Shown piece by piece: positions 1 through 10,288 of a DNA stretch of 64,000 nucleotides; within the stretch, counting starts at the first letter, position 1; each line of letters opens with the position of its first letter. Below the pieces are notes generated by a model. That model ran no database searches. It was given only the letters and a program-made list of their open reading frames with translations, and was not told the DNA's origin. The position numbers were made by a program, and so were the translations under genes. Origin of the DNA: Takakia lepidozioides (taxonomy: Eukaryota; Streptophyta; Takakiopsida; Takakiales; Takakiaceae); assembly GCA_030704615.1 (NCBI GenBank), contig CM060731.1:43400001-43464000 (forward strand), written 5' to 3'.

Positions 1-1113
1 TAAACTTCCATACACTTCATCCTCAGTTTTACTTGTCCTGAACCTATTTCGAAATGCTGTATTCAAGCCATTCCAGGTTAGGAAATGATTATCAGGGAAT
101 CTTGCATACCATTCACTTGCTTTCTTGATAAGTGAACAAGGAAACAGTCTCATCTTGGCATCATCGCCATTCTCATTGTTCACTATACACATGTGCTCAA
201 ATTGGCTAATGTGTACATCGGGATCCCCTTTTCCTGAATATATTGGAAAGGGTGGTTTTGCCCGTGTTGGTTGTAACGCCATCTGTGGCCCTACCTTCTG
301 CCCACTGACAGGTGCTGGCACCCTTGCTGGTGCTGGTCCTTCTGGACCTGTTGTTTTTGTGGTGGATCTTCCACCAAGTGGTGGCCCTTGAGCACTCCCT
401 GCTTCTGGCCCCACGATATTCACAGTATTCCCAGCTTCAGTTGCACTACTTCCCACACTCCCTGTCCCCCCAGAGCCAGATCCAGGCAGCCCGCCTGATC
501 CCCCTGAGCCGACACCTTCGTTGGCCTGTGATCCAAGTGCTCCACTTGATCCAGGTCTAACGGGTTGGGATGTCCTGGTTGTAGTCTCAACCTCAGCTGT
601 TGGGTCTACTTCTTCATATTCTTCCTCTTCCAATTTCTTCTCTCTGTTTTCATCATTCAAGTTCTGCCCTTGGGTTTCTTCTTCACTCATGTAACTCAAC
701 TGTAATGGTGTTGGAGAGTCTGAACTCTCCGTTGGCTCTGCCACATCCTCATCTCCTTCTTCATCTTCTGCTTCAGAAACTGGAGTTCCTGCTTTTGGTG
801 TTCCATGCCAACTTTTATCAAAGATTTCTGTCAAATCTTTTATCCAAGGATGTACCTCAGATCTTTCACCTCTTGATTGATCTTCTTCCTTTACCAATTC
901 CCTTAATCTTTCTTGCAAAGAAACAGAAGGAGTGGCATCCAACTCTAGTTCTTCCGGTATAGGTGATGCACTTTTTGATCTTGATGGTGTGAGAGGTCCA
1001 GATGATTCCCCTATGTCTATTCCTCTCTCCCAAAGATATGGATAATTAGCTTTCAGATAGCTTTCCCTTTTTAATGAATATCTTTGTCGTCTAGCTTCTC
1101 TTTCATCACTCAT
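1..1113 (-). CDS. gag: Gag polyprotein of element A, N-terminal part (runs off the window)
   Basis: The frame opens at the ATG at 1113 (protein begins MSDEREARR) and stays open to the window edge. It covers the acidic N-terminal region, the Gly/Ser-rich linker and the start of the retrotransposon gag core (PIYSGK followed by DPDVHIS). It matches 8246-9340 of element B almost throughout. The key difference is that the codon at about 700 is CAG here, whereas B has TAG at 8657-8659, so in A the N-terminal 137 residues and the gag core form one continuous reading frame. Confidence 0.8.
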   Translation of the reverse strand, partial: MSDEREARRQRYSLKRESYLKANYPYLWERGIDIGESSGPLTPSRSKSASPIPEELELDATPSVSLQERLRELVKEEDQSRGERSEVHPWIKDLTEIFDKSWHGTPKAGTPVSEAEDEEGDEDVAEPTESSDSPTPLQLSYMSEEETQGQNLNDENREKKLEEEEYEEVDPTAEVETTTRTSQPVRPGSSGALGSQANEGVGSGGSGGLPGSGSGGTGSVGSSATEAGNTVNIVGPEAGSAQGPPLGGRSTTKTTGPEGPAPARVPAPVSGQKVGPQMALQPTRAKPPFPIYSGKGDPDVHISQFEHMCIVNNENGDDAKMRLFPCSLIKKASEWYARFPDNHFLTWNGLNTAFRNRFRTSKTEDEVYGSL

Positions 1114-1135
1114 GTCCCATGTCTTTCATTTCTTT

Positions 1136-1831
1136 TTAATGTGGCAATAACCAAAACTCTCTTCTGTAATATCTCTCGTATATGCCTGGATTTCTTTCAA
1201 GCTTCAATGCACCCTTGGCTATACTTGAAGTCTCCGTTACCATATAACCATATGGCAAACAAGTCTGAAAAGCTGTTCTTGGTGTGAGTTTGATCCACAA
1301 AATATCCTTTGGAATCCAATTCTTTACCAGTACAAGCTCTTCATGCATATGAGTATAAACATTCACCTTTCTTTCTTCCCAGCCTTCAAACTCTACTCGT
1401 TTAATGGATAGCAATGCTATCACATAAACCAATGTTGGTAACCAACGTGCTCTTCCTCTACAGGCTACTTGATAAATCTTTATCACTCCTTTCTCCAGAC
1501 CCCATTCTGGATCAGCATCATGCACTCGTTTAAGAATATTTTCTTTACATCCGTCTGGCAATTCCAAGAACCTTTGAAAGAACTGTTTGGACAATCTTTC
1601 TTCCTTCGTTTCACAGGGAATTTGATTCACTTCAAATTCTTTAATGGTCCAACCACCATGATCCCACCAGATGCCTGTCACATCTGGTTGTTCATGTCCC
1701 AGTTCCCCAGTATGGTCGCCAAATGTCGCGCGGCTTTTACTCACCCATCCCTTCGCTATCCGAGGCGGAAACTCCAAGATAGAAGAGTTGGAAATCTCTA
1801 AGTACTCAGCCCGCGCAGAACAATCAGTCAT
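1136..1831 (-). CDS. ORF1 of element A (231 aa, unknown function, starts inside the LTR)
   Basis: An uninterrupted 231-codon frame that differs from its counterpart at 7529-8224 by only a few residues. Its ATG lies inside the LTR and the frame crosses the LTR end and primer-binding site, then stops just before gag. The protein is soluble-looking and Trp/Tyr-rich (for example GIWWDHGGW and PDVTG), with no signal peptide and no domain I recognise. Keeping a 231-codon frame open in two separate copies suggests it is translated. It could be an accessory protein or an upstream gag domain. The position 5' of gag is unusual for gypsy elements. Confidence 0.6.
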   Translation of the reverse strand: MTDCSARAEYLEISNSSILEFPPRIAKGWVSKSRATFGDHTGELGHEQPDVTGIWWDHGGWTIKEFEVNQIPCETKEERLSKQFFQRFLELPDGCKENILKRVHDADPEWGLEKGVIKIYQVACRGRARWLPTLVYVIALLSIKRVEFEGWEERKVNVYTHMHEELVLVKNWIPKDILWIKLTPRTAFQTCLPYGYMVTETSSIAKGALKLERNPGIYERYYRREFWLLPH

Positions 1832-2788
1832 GACCTACAGCTAGTGTATCATGGGGGTGTTTCCTATTTGTTTCCCTTTTCGCATTCATCTTTGGCTACC
1901 TTACCATTGATAATTACGTATTAGTTTCCTTCACTCCTCCATTCAATCCACAGCTTCACTCAGATCTCTCTACACAGTGTGATTGTATCGTATAAATATC
2001 AGATTATGATTTATCAGGTATCAGGCCGAAGCCATTGTATCTCTATTCTCCTCTACAATATCCCTACGGCTTTGCATCTAACAAGCATCTACTAATCCTC
2101 CTTCATCGTGCTCTCCGATCTCCGCTTCCGCCTGACTCCCAAGTCCTCCCCGAATAATCATCCCATCATAATCCCCGTTCTTCCCTTTATCCTCCTATCC
2201 GCGGTTCTAACCGTTTCCCTCTCTAACCGTCGTATGTGAACTAACATGTTCCCTTCTCTGGTGTTGTTCCCCACAGTCGTTCCCTGTCCTACTCTTCGTT
2301 CCCTATTATCGTGACAGCTGTGTCAAGCGGTGACTGGCTGTGTTTGGCTGTGTCGGGCTGTGACTGGCTGTGTGGCTATGCCGGGCTGTGACTGGCTGTG
2401 TGGGCTGTGTCTGCTGTGACGACTGTGACGGGCTGTGTGGGCTGTGTGGGCTGTGACGACTATGACGGGCTGTGTGGGCTGTGACGGCTGTGACGGGCTG
2501 TGTTGGCTGTGACGGCTGTGTGGGCTGTGTGGGCTGTGACGGCTGTGTCGGGCTGTGTTGGCTGTGACGGCTGTGTGGGCTGTGTGGGCTGTGTGGGCTG
2601 TGTGGGCTGTGTCGGCTGTGTGGGCTGTGACGGCTATGACGGCTGTGTGGGCTGTGTGGGTTGTGTAACCCCCTTCTACAGTGCTCTGCTGTCACCCCTA
2701 AGGTTCCTGTTTGTCTCAGTCTGTGCAAAAATTAAGGGTACCCTACAGATCCCGTATAAGTGTCTAAGTCCCCTACAGTCCTCTAACA
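1724..2788 (-). repeat. 5' LTR of element A
   Basis: It aligns end to end with the two LTRs of element B (6613-7636 and 53040-54015), with TG at 2788 and CA at 1724 on the minus strand. It is about 1065 bp, longer than the B LTRs, mainly because its internal CACAGC-type minisatellite is longer. A TGG-starting primer-binding site follows two bases inside the element (near 1705-1721). Confidence 0.88.
2306..2675. repeat. CACAGC-type minisatellite inside the element A LTR
   Basis: Reiterated units of the form GGCTGTG(A/T)C or GGCTGTGTG on the plus strand (CACAGCC on the minus strand). They open all frames and create meaningless His-Ser-Pro repeat translations. The same repeat is shorter in the element B LTRs (6735-6985 and 53160-53350), so copy number varies between LTRs of one family. 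Confidence 0.85.
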
Positions 2789-3200
2789 TGGCCTAGAATG
2801 AATTGATCTCCAATGGTGACTATGCAGGTCACCACAACCTCCTTTTTATGAATTCTGATGGGAATAGTGACTAGTCCTAAGGGCTCATACCTGGATCCAT
2901 CTGCAATAAGCACCTCAATATCTGTGGCAGGACATAGTTTAAGACCAAGAACTCTCACAACACTTAAAGGTATAGCAGATATAGTGCATCCAGTATCAAC
3001 CACATAGGGAAAGCTAAGCTCGTGGATATGGCACTGGGCCATGAGGGGACTGATCTGCTGGCTAGCAGTCTGTCGACTGAAAGGACAATGCAAAGCTTTA
3101 AAGTTAGTAGATAAAACAGCTTGAATCGGAATAGGGTTGGTACATGATGGACCTCTTGCCCCCTTCCCAAGAGATCTCTCTAGTTTAAAGGAGGGGAAGA
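2789..3200 (-). pseudogene. Aspartic protease fragment of element C (gypsy pol), cut by element A
   Basis: The minus-strand frame ending at the element A border reads YVVDTGCTISAIP and later LIADGSRYEPLGLV, the retropepsin active-site loop (DTG with Cys where Ser/Ala is usual) and the flap-side strand. Translation passes straight into the A LTR, showing that A inserted in this gene; the remainder of the protease, RT and integrase are missing. The upstream frame is shifted relative to gag. This is a dead fragment of a family different from A/B. Confidence 0.7.
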
Positions 3201-4946
3201 GCCATTAGCTGTCTTCTTGTTCTTGATCAGCTCTGGTAGCCCTGCCCTGTCTGGACAATGTTTCGTCTAGTGTTCAAAGGACCCACAAATGTAACAGGCG
3301 GCACGATTGCCCTCATAGGCTTGTCCAGTCTGGGTTCGACCTCTATTGTTACCACCTGTTGTTCCTTGGCCATGTCGAGGCTGCCACCTCTGTTGATGAG
3401 CCTGCATGGCAGCAAACTGAGTGGCCACAGACTCACTAAGACTTCCCACAATATTAGCCAATCCCTAAAGAGTAAAATCATCAACTTTGTATGTTATAGC
3501 AGGAGGAACATAGGGTGAGGATGTTTCAGACATGCCAAGCTCTGAGCCCATTGGAGCTTGAAACTTGGCATGATGTTGCATTGATTTGCTGTCAGCCAAG
3601 TCTGCCATTTTAAGATTAATTTCTGCTAACATAGTCTTGTCATTGACAAAATGACGTCGCTGAGCCCAATTCTGAATAGTGGAAGGCAACCCAAGGAGAA
3701 AATACCTTTTAACCATACGATCCCTCTCTGCCGGGTCTGTGATATTTTCAACAGCAGCAAATTTAAGATCCATGCAATACTTCCACAAGGATTCCCCAGG
3801 TTGGTAAGTCCTGGCCGAAAGCTTGGTAAAGCAATCCAGAGGCCTCTCAGGAGGTTTGAACAAGGTCTTTGCCCATTCCACCAGAGTTGCCCAATTGGGG
3901 CTGGGATCATCCATGATAGCTGCATGCAGTAAGTCACGAGCTGGTCCCTTCATGCTCATCCTAAAGATTGTCATCTTGAAATTCTCAGGCACTCCATTCA
4001 CACTAGCAATGACCTCAAACATCTGAAGATATCTATCAAAGTCTTCTCCTATGGTATATTCTGGGTAAGGTTGAGTGGTCAGCCGGGGGATCAGATGACA
4101 AGGCAGGCTATGGTTGATGTGACCAGGGAGGACAGACCCATGAGCAGGGCAACAAAGAATTATGGGAGCAGCACTACCATGCACATGTCCAACATTAGAT
4201 GCAGAATTATAACTCATACTATGATTGGTGGCTGATCATGTAGCAGCTGAAGCTGACAGACGTGACGCCACCGTGCCCATTGGGAGAGCAGGTGTTGCCA
4301 CGTTTGGCTGAGCAGCAGGGTTAGTTGACTGCAAGTGGGTTTGTGGCATTCCACTCATGGGAAGAGTGGATGCCACTCCCACTGGTTGTGTTGACACATC
4401 TTATACTGCTAGGAGGGCTATTGCTAGCATGCATACCCATGGACTGGCTAGAGACAACGTGTGGTGGCACCAAGCCCGTGGAGCAGGGAGAGCCCCCACT
4501 GATTGGCCTGCGATGGCAGGAGTCAGAGCAGCAGACACACTAGAGGGCCCTTGCATCATGACACTCCCACCTTGAACAACACCATGCACATTCAACACGG
4601 GAAGACTGCCCCCATGCATACCTGAATCTACAGGCAACAAATTCCCTCCCCCGAGAGTGGGACTAGGGAAATTCACAACAGACAGCACACTAGGACTCAA
4701 GTTAGCAACCTGGGCCGGCATACTGCTTGTAGTAGCCCAAATATCCGAACCAGACCCTTCGACCCCTTGAACATGAATAGGATGGGAGGGCAGACTGTTT
4801 AATTCCCGAGCTAGCGTAGGCTCGGTCCGTCTAGCCACCAAGGCCTCATCACGCCGATCATAAACAGAAAGGCCCTCGAGGGTGGCTATCCCAGACCCCT
4901 CATCAGCCAATGTAATACCAGTTGGGGACTCTACAACTGCTCCCAT
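3201..4946 (-). pseudogene. gag: Gag of element C (decayed)
   Basis: Reading 4946 to 3201 there are three pieces in different frames: a Ser/Gly/Pro-rich N-terminal region (4946-4401), the gag core (4217-3465; FDRYLQMFEVIASVNGVPE, then WATLVEWAKTLF and LDLKFAAVE-type helices typical of retrotransposon gag), and a basic Gln/Arg/Gly-rich tail with half a zinc knuckle (3461-3267; CYICGSFEH). The knuckle's last Cys is separated by an in-frame TAG. At least two frameshifts and that stop make it non-functional. Upstream of 4946 lie a few AT-rich bases, then an abrupt change to plus-strand pol at about 4975. Confidence 0.72.
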
Positions 4947-4974
4947 CGTCCCAATCGTCCCAACATTAAAAAAT

Positions 4975-5920
4975 TTTACTCAACCAGTTTTGATGCTCAC
5001 TTAGCTGATCTGCAGCGTGTTTTCAGCAAATTGCGCACAAAGTGAAGCCCAAGAAGTGTGAGCTGTTCATGCATGAGCTGCACTTCCTTGGTCATGTTCT
5101 GTCCAAAGATGGTTTGCTTCCTGATCCTACCAAGCTTGAGTCTGTTTGGGGCTTTCTTATCCCCAGGGATAAACATTATATCAAATCCTTCCTTGGTCTG
5201 GCTTCTTATTATAGGCGCTTCATAAAGAATTTTGCCAAGCTTGCTCACCCTCTGACCAAGGTGTTGTGCAAAGATGCCATGTTTGAATGGACCTTCTCCC
5301 AGCAGGCTGCTTTTGACACCCTTCGCAAGGCTTTGTGTTCAGCTCCCATCCTGATGTTTCCCAACTTTGAGTTACCTTTCTTGCTTCAGACTGATGCATC
5401 AGATATTGCCATCTCTGCAATCTTATGTCAAGTTGTAGAAGGCAAGGAACATGTAATAGCTTATGCATCTCGTCGTCTCGATCGTGATGAAAGGAATTAT
5501 TCCATATCTGATAAGGAGGGTCTAGCCCTGGTCTTTGGTGTGAAGCATTTCAGGCAATATTTACATGGCAGCAGGTTCGTGGTAGAGACTGATCATCTTT
5601 CACTAAATGCTATTGTTAAGCCAAGAGAACTTCATGGCAGACGTGCTAGATGGGCTATGTACCTGCAGGAATTTGACATGGATATAATCTACAAGAAGGG
5701 CAAGGAAAACACGAATGCTAATGCACTCACACGGGTTGATCCTCCTGTCAGCAGGCCTATGCTCACCTTGGATGACCTTATTGCTGCTGATGCTGCCCCT
5801 CCTCCTAATCCTGCCCCTCTTCTCAACCTTCTTTGTGCAGATAAGCAACCCTTGGCCCTAGATTCACATGGCATATTGGCTGCTTGGGGCTGGTCTAGCC
5901 TATTAGATGAGTCTGGTTGA
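4975..5920 (+). pseudogene. Gypsy pol remnant: RT C-terminus plus RNase H, no integrase
   Basis: The reverse-transcriptase connection region (PKKCELFMHELHFLGHVLS, then GLASYYRRFIKNFAKLA) leads into an RNase H domain with LLQTDASD, SDKEGLA and VETDHLSL. The last acidic position, normally NADALTR in this family, reads NANALTR, so one catalytic Asp is replaced by Asn. A frameshift sits near 5036-5041, before VKPKK. The frame continues into a Pro/Leu-rich tail and stops at 5918-5920. No zinc-binding HHCC region or integrase core follows, so this is an internally deleted remnant whose 5' part is also missing. Confidence 0.75.
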
Positions 5921-6612
5921 TTTATTCGTGTGTTAGTATGTGTGGTGGATCTATCGCTTCGCGAGAATTCGGATGGTTTGGTGGAAGTTCATTGTTGTGT
6001 TTCAGTCCTTTTCTTTCCTAGGCCCCCAAGTTTGTTGTGATTCGGCTGCTGCACTCCGGTGTGACTATTGGCTTGAGCCTCAAGGCCTGATTTGGCTGTC
6101 CATGAGTAGTAACAAATGAGGTGAAGGTATCCCTGGTTGGAGATCATAGGTGCAGGCACTCCATACCACCTTCTCTAAAACCCATTGTCTACCTTGTCAT
6201 GGTTTTAGTCATGGTTAACTAGAATTACCTACTTCTAGTTAACTAGGACATTTTGGATATTTATATTTGTATTTTGTGTGTTGGGACTTCATTTGGTCTC
6301 ACATGCCAAGTGAGGTGTCAAACCTCACTTGGGACATGGGGATGGGTTTTCCCCTTGTGAGCGTTGAGGAGGGCTCATCTTCTTGTAGTTGAGCCTCCAT
6401 GAGCCTCTCTCACCTCCATAGCTCTAGGTATTGAGAGGGAGTGTGTTGAGGGCTTTGTAGGGTGGATTCCCTTAGCAACGGTGCCCTTGGCTCGACTTAG
6501 TTTATGTGATTGAGTGGATTCATGAGTGGAGTGTTTCCCTTGTGTTCACTTTCATTATCACTACAAGAAGATCACTTTATGCTTGTGAGTGCGAAGTGTA
6601 AGGGTTAGTTTA
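5921..6612. other. Non-coding DNA between the pol remnant and element B
   Basis: No open frame of note. It contains short inverted repeats (see 6306-6332) and a repeated TTAACTAG motif near 6215-6245. It ends in GTTTA, one half of the element B target duplication. After removing B it would continue directly at 54021; the whole may be 3' non-coding or LTR sequence of an older gypsy element, but I cannot find both LTR borders. Confidence 0.5.
6306..6332. repeat. Hairpin, 11-bp arms
   Basis: CCAAGTGAGGT and its exact reverse complement ACCTCACTTGG are separated by five bases (GTCAA). It lies in the non-coding DNA left of element B. No T-run follows, so it is not a simple terminator; its meaning is unknown. 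Confidence 0.6.
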
Positions 6613-7636
6613 TGTTAGAGGACTGTCTGGGACTAAGACACTTATACGGGATCTATAGGGTACCCTTAATTTTTGCACAGACTGAGACCAACAGGAGCCT
6701 TAGGGGTGACAGCAGCGCACTGTAGAGGGGGATTACACAGCCCGTCACAGCCGACACAGCCCGTCACAGTCGTCACAGTCGACACAGCAGTCACAGCCGA
6801 CACAGCCAACACAGCCCGTCACAATCGTCATAGCAGACACAGCCACACAGCCAGTCACAGCCCGACACAGCCAAACATAGTCGCACAGCCAGTCACAGCC
6901 CGACACAGCCAAACACAGCCGCACAGCCAGTCACAGCCCGTCACAGTTTCACACAGCCAGTCACAGCTTGACACAACTATCACGACCATAGGGAACAGAG
7001 AGTAGGACAGGGAACGACTGTGGGGAACAACACCTGCAAATGGAACATGTTAGTTCACGGACGACGGTTAGTGAGGGAAACGGTTAGAGCCACGGGTAGG
7101 AAGATAAAGCGAGAAGCAAGGACTGAGAAGGGGCTTTTTGGGGGGATGATTTTTGGGAAGCACTTCACGGGAGAGGACTTCTTGGTCATGCAAGAGAGGG
7201 GATCGGGCAGAGATGAAGAACGGAAGCGAAGATGGAGAGATGAGGAGTAGATACTTGTTATATGCAAAGCTGTAGTGATATTGTAGAGCAGATTAGAGAC
7301 ACAATGGCTTCGGCCTGATACCTGATAAATCATAATCGGATACTTATACGATACAATCACACTGTGTAGAGAGATCTGAGTGAAGCTGTGGAATGAATGG
7401 ATGAGTTGATGGAATCCAATAGATTAATAAAGCAAACTGATACTTAACTATCAATGGTAAGGTAGCTAACATGAATGCCAAAAAGGAAACAAATAGGAAA
7501 CACCCCCATGATACACTAGCTGTAGGTCATGACTGATTGTTCTGCGCGGGCTGAGTACTTAGAGATTTCCAACTCTTCTATCTTGGAGTTTCCGCCTCGG
7601 ATAGCGAAGGGATGGGTGAGTAAAAGCCGCGCGACA
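6613..7636 (+). repeat. 5' LTR of element B
   Basis: Starts TGTTAGAGGACTG after the target duplication GTTTA and ends GCGCGACA before the primer-binding site. It carries the CACAGC minisatellite at 6735-6985 and the first 36 codons of ORF1 (from 7529). It is about 48 bp longer than the 3' LTR, because of repeat number. Confidence 0.93.
6735..6985. repeat. CACAGC-type minisatellite in the 5' LTR of B
   Basis: Irregular tandem units such as CACAGCCCGTCACAGTCG and CACAGCCAAACACAGC. The related arrays lie at 2306-2675, 48470-48780 and 53160-53350. Confidence 0.85.
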
Positions 7637-8224
7637 TTTGGCGACCGTACTGGGAGACTGAGTCATGAACAACCAGATGTGACAGGTATCTGGTGGGATC
7701 ATGGTGGTTGGACCATTAAAGAATTTGAAGTGAATCAAATTCCCTGTGGAACAAAGGAAGAAAGATTGTCCAAACAATTCTTTCAAAGGTTCTTGGAATT
7801 GCCAGACGGTTGTAAAGAAAATATTCTTAAGCGAGTACATGATGCTGATCCGGAATGGGGTCTAGAGAAAGGAGTGATAAAGATTTATCAGGTAGTCTGT
7901 AGAGGAAGAGCACGTTGGTTACCAACATTGGTTTATGTGATAGCATTGCTATCCATTAAGCGAGTAGAGTTTGAAGGCTGGGAAGAAAAAAAGGTGAATG
8001 TTTATACTCATATGCATGAAGAGCTTGTACTGGTAAAGAATTGGATTCCAAAGGATATTTTGTGGATCAAACTCACACCAAGAACAGCTTTCCAGACTTG
8101 TTTGCCATATGATTATATGGTAACGGAGACTTCAAGTATAGCCAAGGGTGCATTGAAGCTTGAAAGAAACCCAGGCATATACGAGAGATATTACAGAAGA
8201 GAGTTTTGGTTATTGCCACATTAA
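7529..8224 (+). CDS. ORF1 of element B (231 aa, unknown function, starts inside the LTR)
   Basis: Begins at an ATG 108 bases before the LTR end (protein MTDCSARAEYLEIS) and stays open through LTR end, primer-binding site and leader to TAA at 8222-8224, 21 bases before the gag ATG. It is the same protein as at 1136-1831, with a few substitutions and equal length. Charged, Trp-rich, with no transmembrane segment, zinc motif or protease motif seen. Because the start codon is in the LTR, a 5' portion of this frame is also present at the 3' LTR (53.91-54.02 kb). Function unknown; it may be an extra gag-like or leader protein. Confidence 0.62.
   Translation: MTDCSARAEYLEISNSSILEFPPRIAKGWVSKSRATFGDRTGRLSHEQPDVTGIWWDHGGWTIKEFEVNQIPCGTKEERLSKQFFQRFLELPDGCKENILKRVHDADPEWGLEKGVIKIYQVVCRGRARWLPTLVYVIALLSIKRVEFEGWEEKKVNVYTHMHEELVLVKNWIPKDILWIKLTPRTAFQTCLPYDYMVTETSSIAKGALKLERNPGIYERYYRREFWLLPH
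7639..7655 (+). other. Candidate primer-binding site of element B
   Basis: TGGCGACCGTACTGGGA begins two bases after the LTR. TGG at this place pairs with the CCA 3' end of a tRNA, as usual for LTR-element minus-strand priming. Which tRNA is used cannot be said. The ORF1 frame runs through it. Confidence 0.6.
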
Positions 8225-8245
8225 AAGAAATGAAAGACATGGGAC

Positions 8246-10288
8246 ATGAGTGATGAAAGAGAAGCTAGACGCCAGAAATATTCAGCAAAAAGAGAAAGCT
8301 ATCTGGAAGCTAATTATCCATATCTTTGGGAGAGAGGAATAGACATAGGGGAATCATCTGGACCTCTCACACCATTAAGATCGAAGAGTACATCACCCAT
8401 ACCGGAAGAACTAGAGTTGGATGCCACTCCTTCTGTTTCTTTGCAGGAAAAATTAAGGGAATTGGTACAGGAAGAAGATCAATCACGAGGTGAAAGATCT
8501 GAGGTACATCCCTGGATAAAAGATTTGACAGAAATCTTTGATAAGAGTTGGCATGGAACACCAAAAGCAGGAACTCCAGTTTCTGAAGCGGAAGATGAAG
8601 AAGGAGGAGAGGATGTGGCAGAGCCAACGGAGAGTTCAGACTCTCCAACACCATTATAGTTGAGTTACATGAGTGAAGAAGAAACCCAAGGGCAGAACTT
8701 GGAGGATGAAAACAGAGAGAAGAAATTGGAAGAGGAAGAATATGAAGAAGTAGACCCAACAGCTGAGGCTGAGACTACAACCAGGACATCCCAACCCGTT
8801 GGACCTGGATCAAGTGGAGCACTTGGATCACAGGCCAACGAAGGTGTCGGCTCAGGGGGATCAGGCGGGCTGCCTGGATCTGGCTCTGGGGGGACAGGGA
8901 GTGTGGGAAGTAGTGCAACTGAAGCTGGGAATACTGTGAATATCGTGGGGTCGGAAGCAGGGAGTGCTCAAGGGCCACCACTTGGTGGAAGATCCACCAC
9001 AAAAACAACAGGTCCAGAAGGACCAGCACCAGCAAGGGTGCCAGCACCTGTCAGTGGGCAGAAGGTAGGGCCACAGATGGCGTTACAACCAACACGGGCA
9101 AAACCACCTTTTCCAATATATTCAGGAAAATGGGATCCCGATGTACACATTAGCCAATTTGAGCACATGTGTATAGTGAACAATGAGAATGGCGATGATG
9201 CCAAGATGAGATTGTTTCCTTGTTCACTTATAAAGAAAGCAAGTGAATGGTATGCAAGATTCCCTGATAATCATTTCCTAACCTGGAATGGCTTGAATAC
9301 AGCATTTCGAAATAGGTTCAGGACAAGTAAAACTGAAGATGAAGTGTATGGAAGTTTACAACAGTTAAAGCAAAAGAAGCATGAAACTGTTGAGGAGTAT
9401 ATGGAAAAGATGGAATTGATGATGAAAAAGCTGGCTGCAGTACCAGCACCCGGTTTACAGAAGACTTGGTTTGTGAGTGGACTAAGACCAGAGTTGCAAA
9501 AGAAAGTGGATATGTTACCCCATAATACAGTGGAGGAGGCATTTGAAACTGCAAACAGAATTGAGCAATTGGGAATGCTCAGGAGAGAGAAAAGGGATGA
9601 TGAGGACTCTGAGGATGAGTCAGATGAAGAAGAAGAGCAAGAACTAAAAAGGAAGAGTAAGAGAAAGGAGAAGTTGAAGAGGGATAACTATGAAAAAAAA
9701 TTGGAAGAAATCTTGAAGAAGTATGCCACAGAGGCTGCAACACATTGGAGGAAGGGTGTATGGTGTGCAAAGTGCCAAAATGAAGGCCATACCACCACAG
9801 AATGCCACATGAAGGAGAAACAGTGTACTATCTGTAAAATGGATAACCATTCTACTGAGAATTGTTACTACAACAGAAGGACAGCTGTAAGAGAACCTAG
9901 GCAAGTAAGGGTGCATCAGGTGCAGCCCCAGCCAAGAAGAAACAATGATCAGGACCACTATGGTAGGTCTGGTGGTTATATCAATGGCATGGAACGGAGA
10001 GGTAATTCAAGAGGAAATTACGAAGAAAATTCCAGAGGCAACTATCAGGGTAATCCAAGGGGGAATTACCAGCCCGGGAATCAGGATTATAGAAATAATC
10101 CAAGAACAGACCAAGGGCGAGGACCCAATGGTGAAGAATTATGTTACTATTGTAATCAGCCAGGACATCGCAGGGCAGCCTGTGCATTCTGGATAAGACA
10201 CCAGAATGAGATGAGAGCTCCTGTGAATGAGGGCCCAGTGGTGGCAGCTCACATGGTTAGGCCATGTGTTGTACCAGAAGTACAATGA
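8246..10288 (+). pseudogene. gag: Gag of element B with one in-frame TAG
   Basis: Starts at ATG 8246 (MSDEREARRQ). An amber codon at 8657-8659 splits it into a 137-residue acidic N-terminal part and a main body of about 540 residues in the same frame; element A has CAG at that position, so this is a C-to-T change or, less likely, a read-through codon. The body has a Gly/Ser-rich linker, the retrotransposon gag core (about 9100-9560; ASEWYARFPDN, LKQKKHETVEEYMEKME), a charged Lys/Glu stretch, and three CCHC zinc knuckles: CAKCQNEGHTTTEC, CTICKMDNHSTENC and CYYCNQPGHRRAAC. The tail between the second and third knuckle is Arg/Asn/Gly-rich, as in nucleocapsids. Confidence 0.85.

Larger units (their letters stand above)
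1..2788 (-). mobile_element. Element A: Ty3/gypsy LTR retrotransposon, 5' portion (truncated by window edge)
   Basis: Reading on the minus strand, a full LTR (2788 down to 1724) is followed by a primer-binding-like site, the 231-residue ORF1 and the first half of gag; the rest lies beyond base 1. The whole stretch is a close relative of the 5' end of element B at 6613-9340, so A and B are two copies of one family in opposite orientation. The LTR starts TGTTAGAGG and ends GCGCGACA, the usual TG...CA. Its outer edge cuts through the protease gene of element C. The other end is outside the window, so the target duplication cannot be checked (the five bases next to the LTR are TGGCC). Confidence 0.9.

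Noticed and set aside
2306-2728. His/Ser/Pro-repeat protein
   Set aside because: It is a translation of the CACAGC minisatellite within an LTR.
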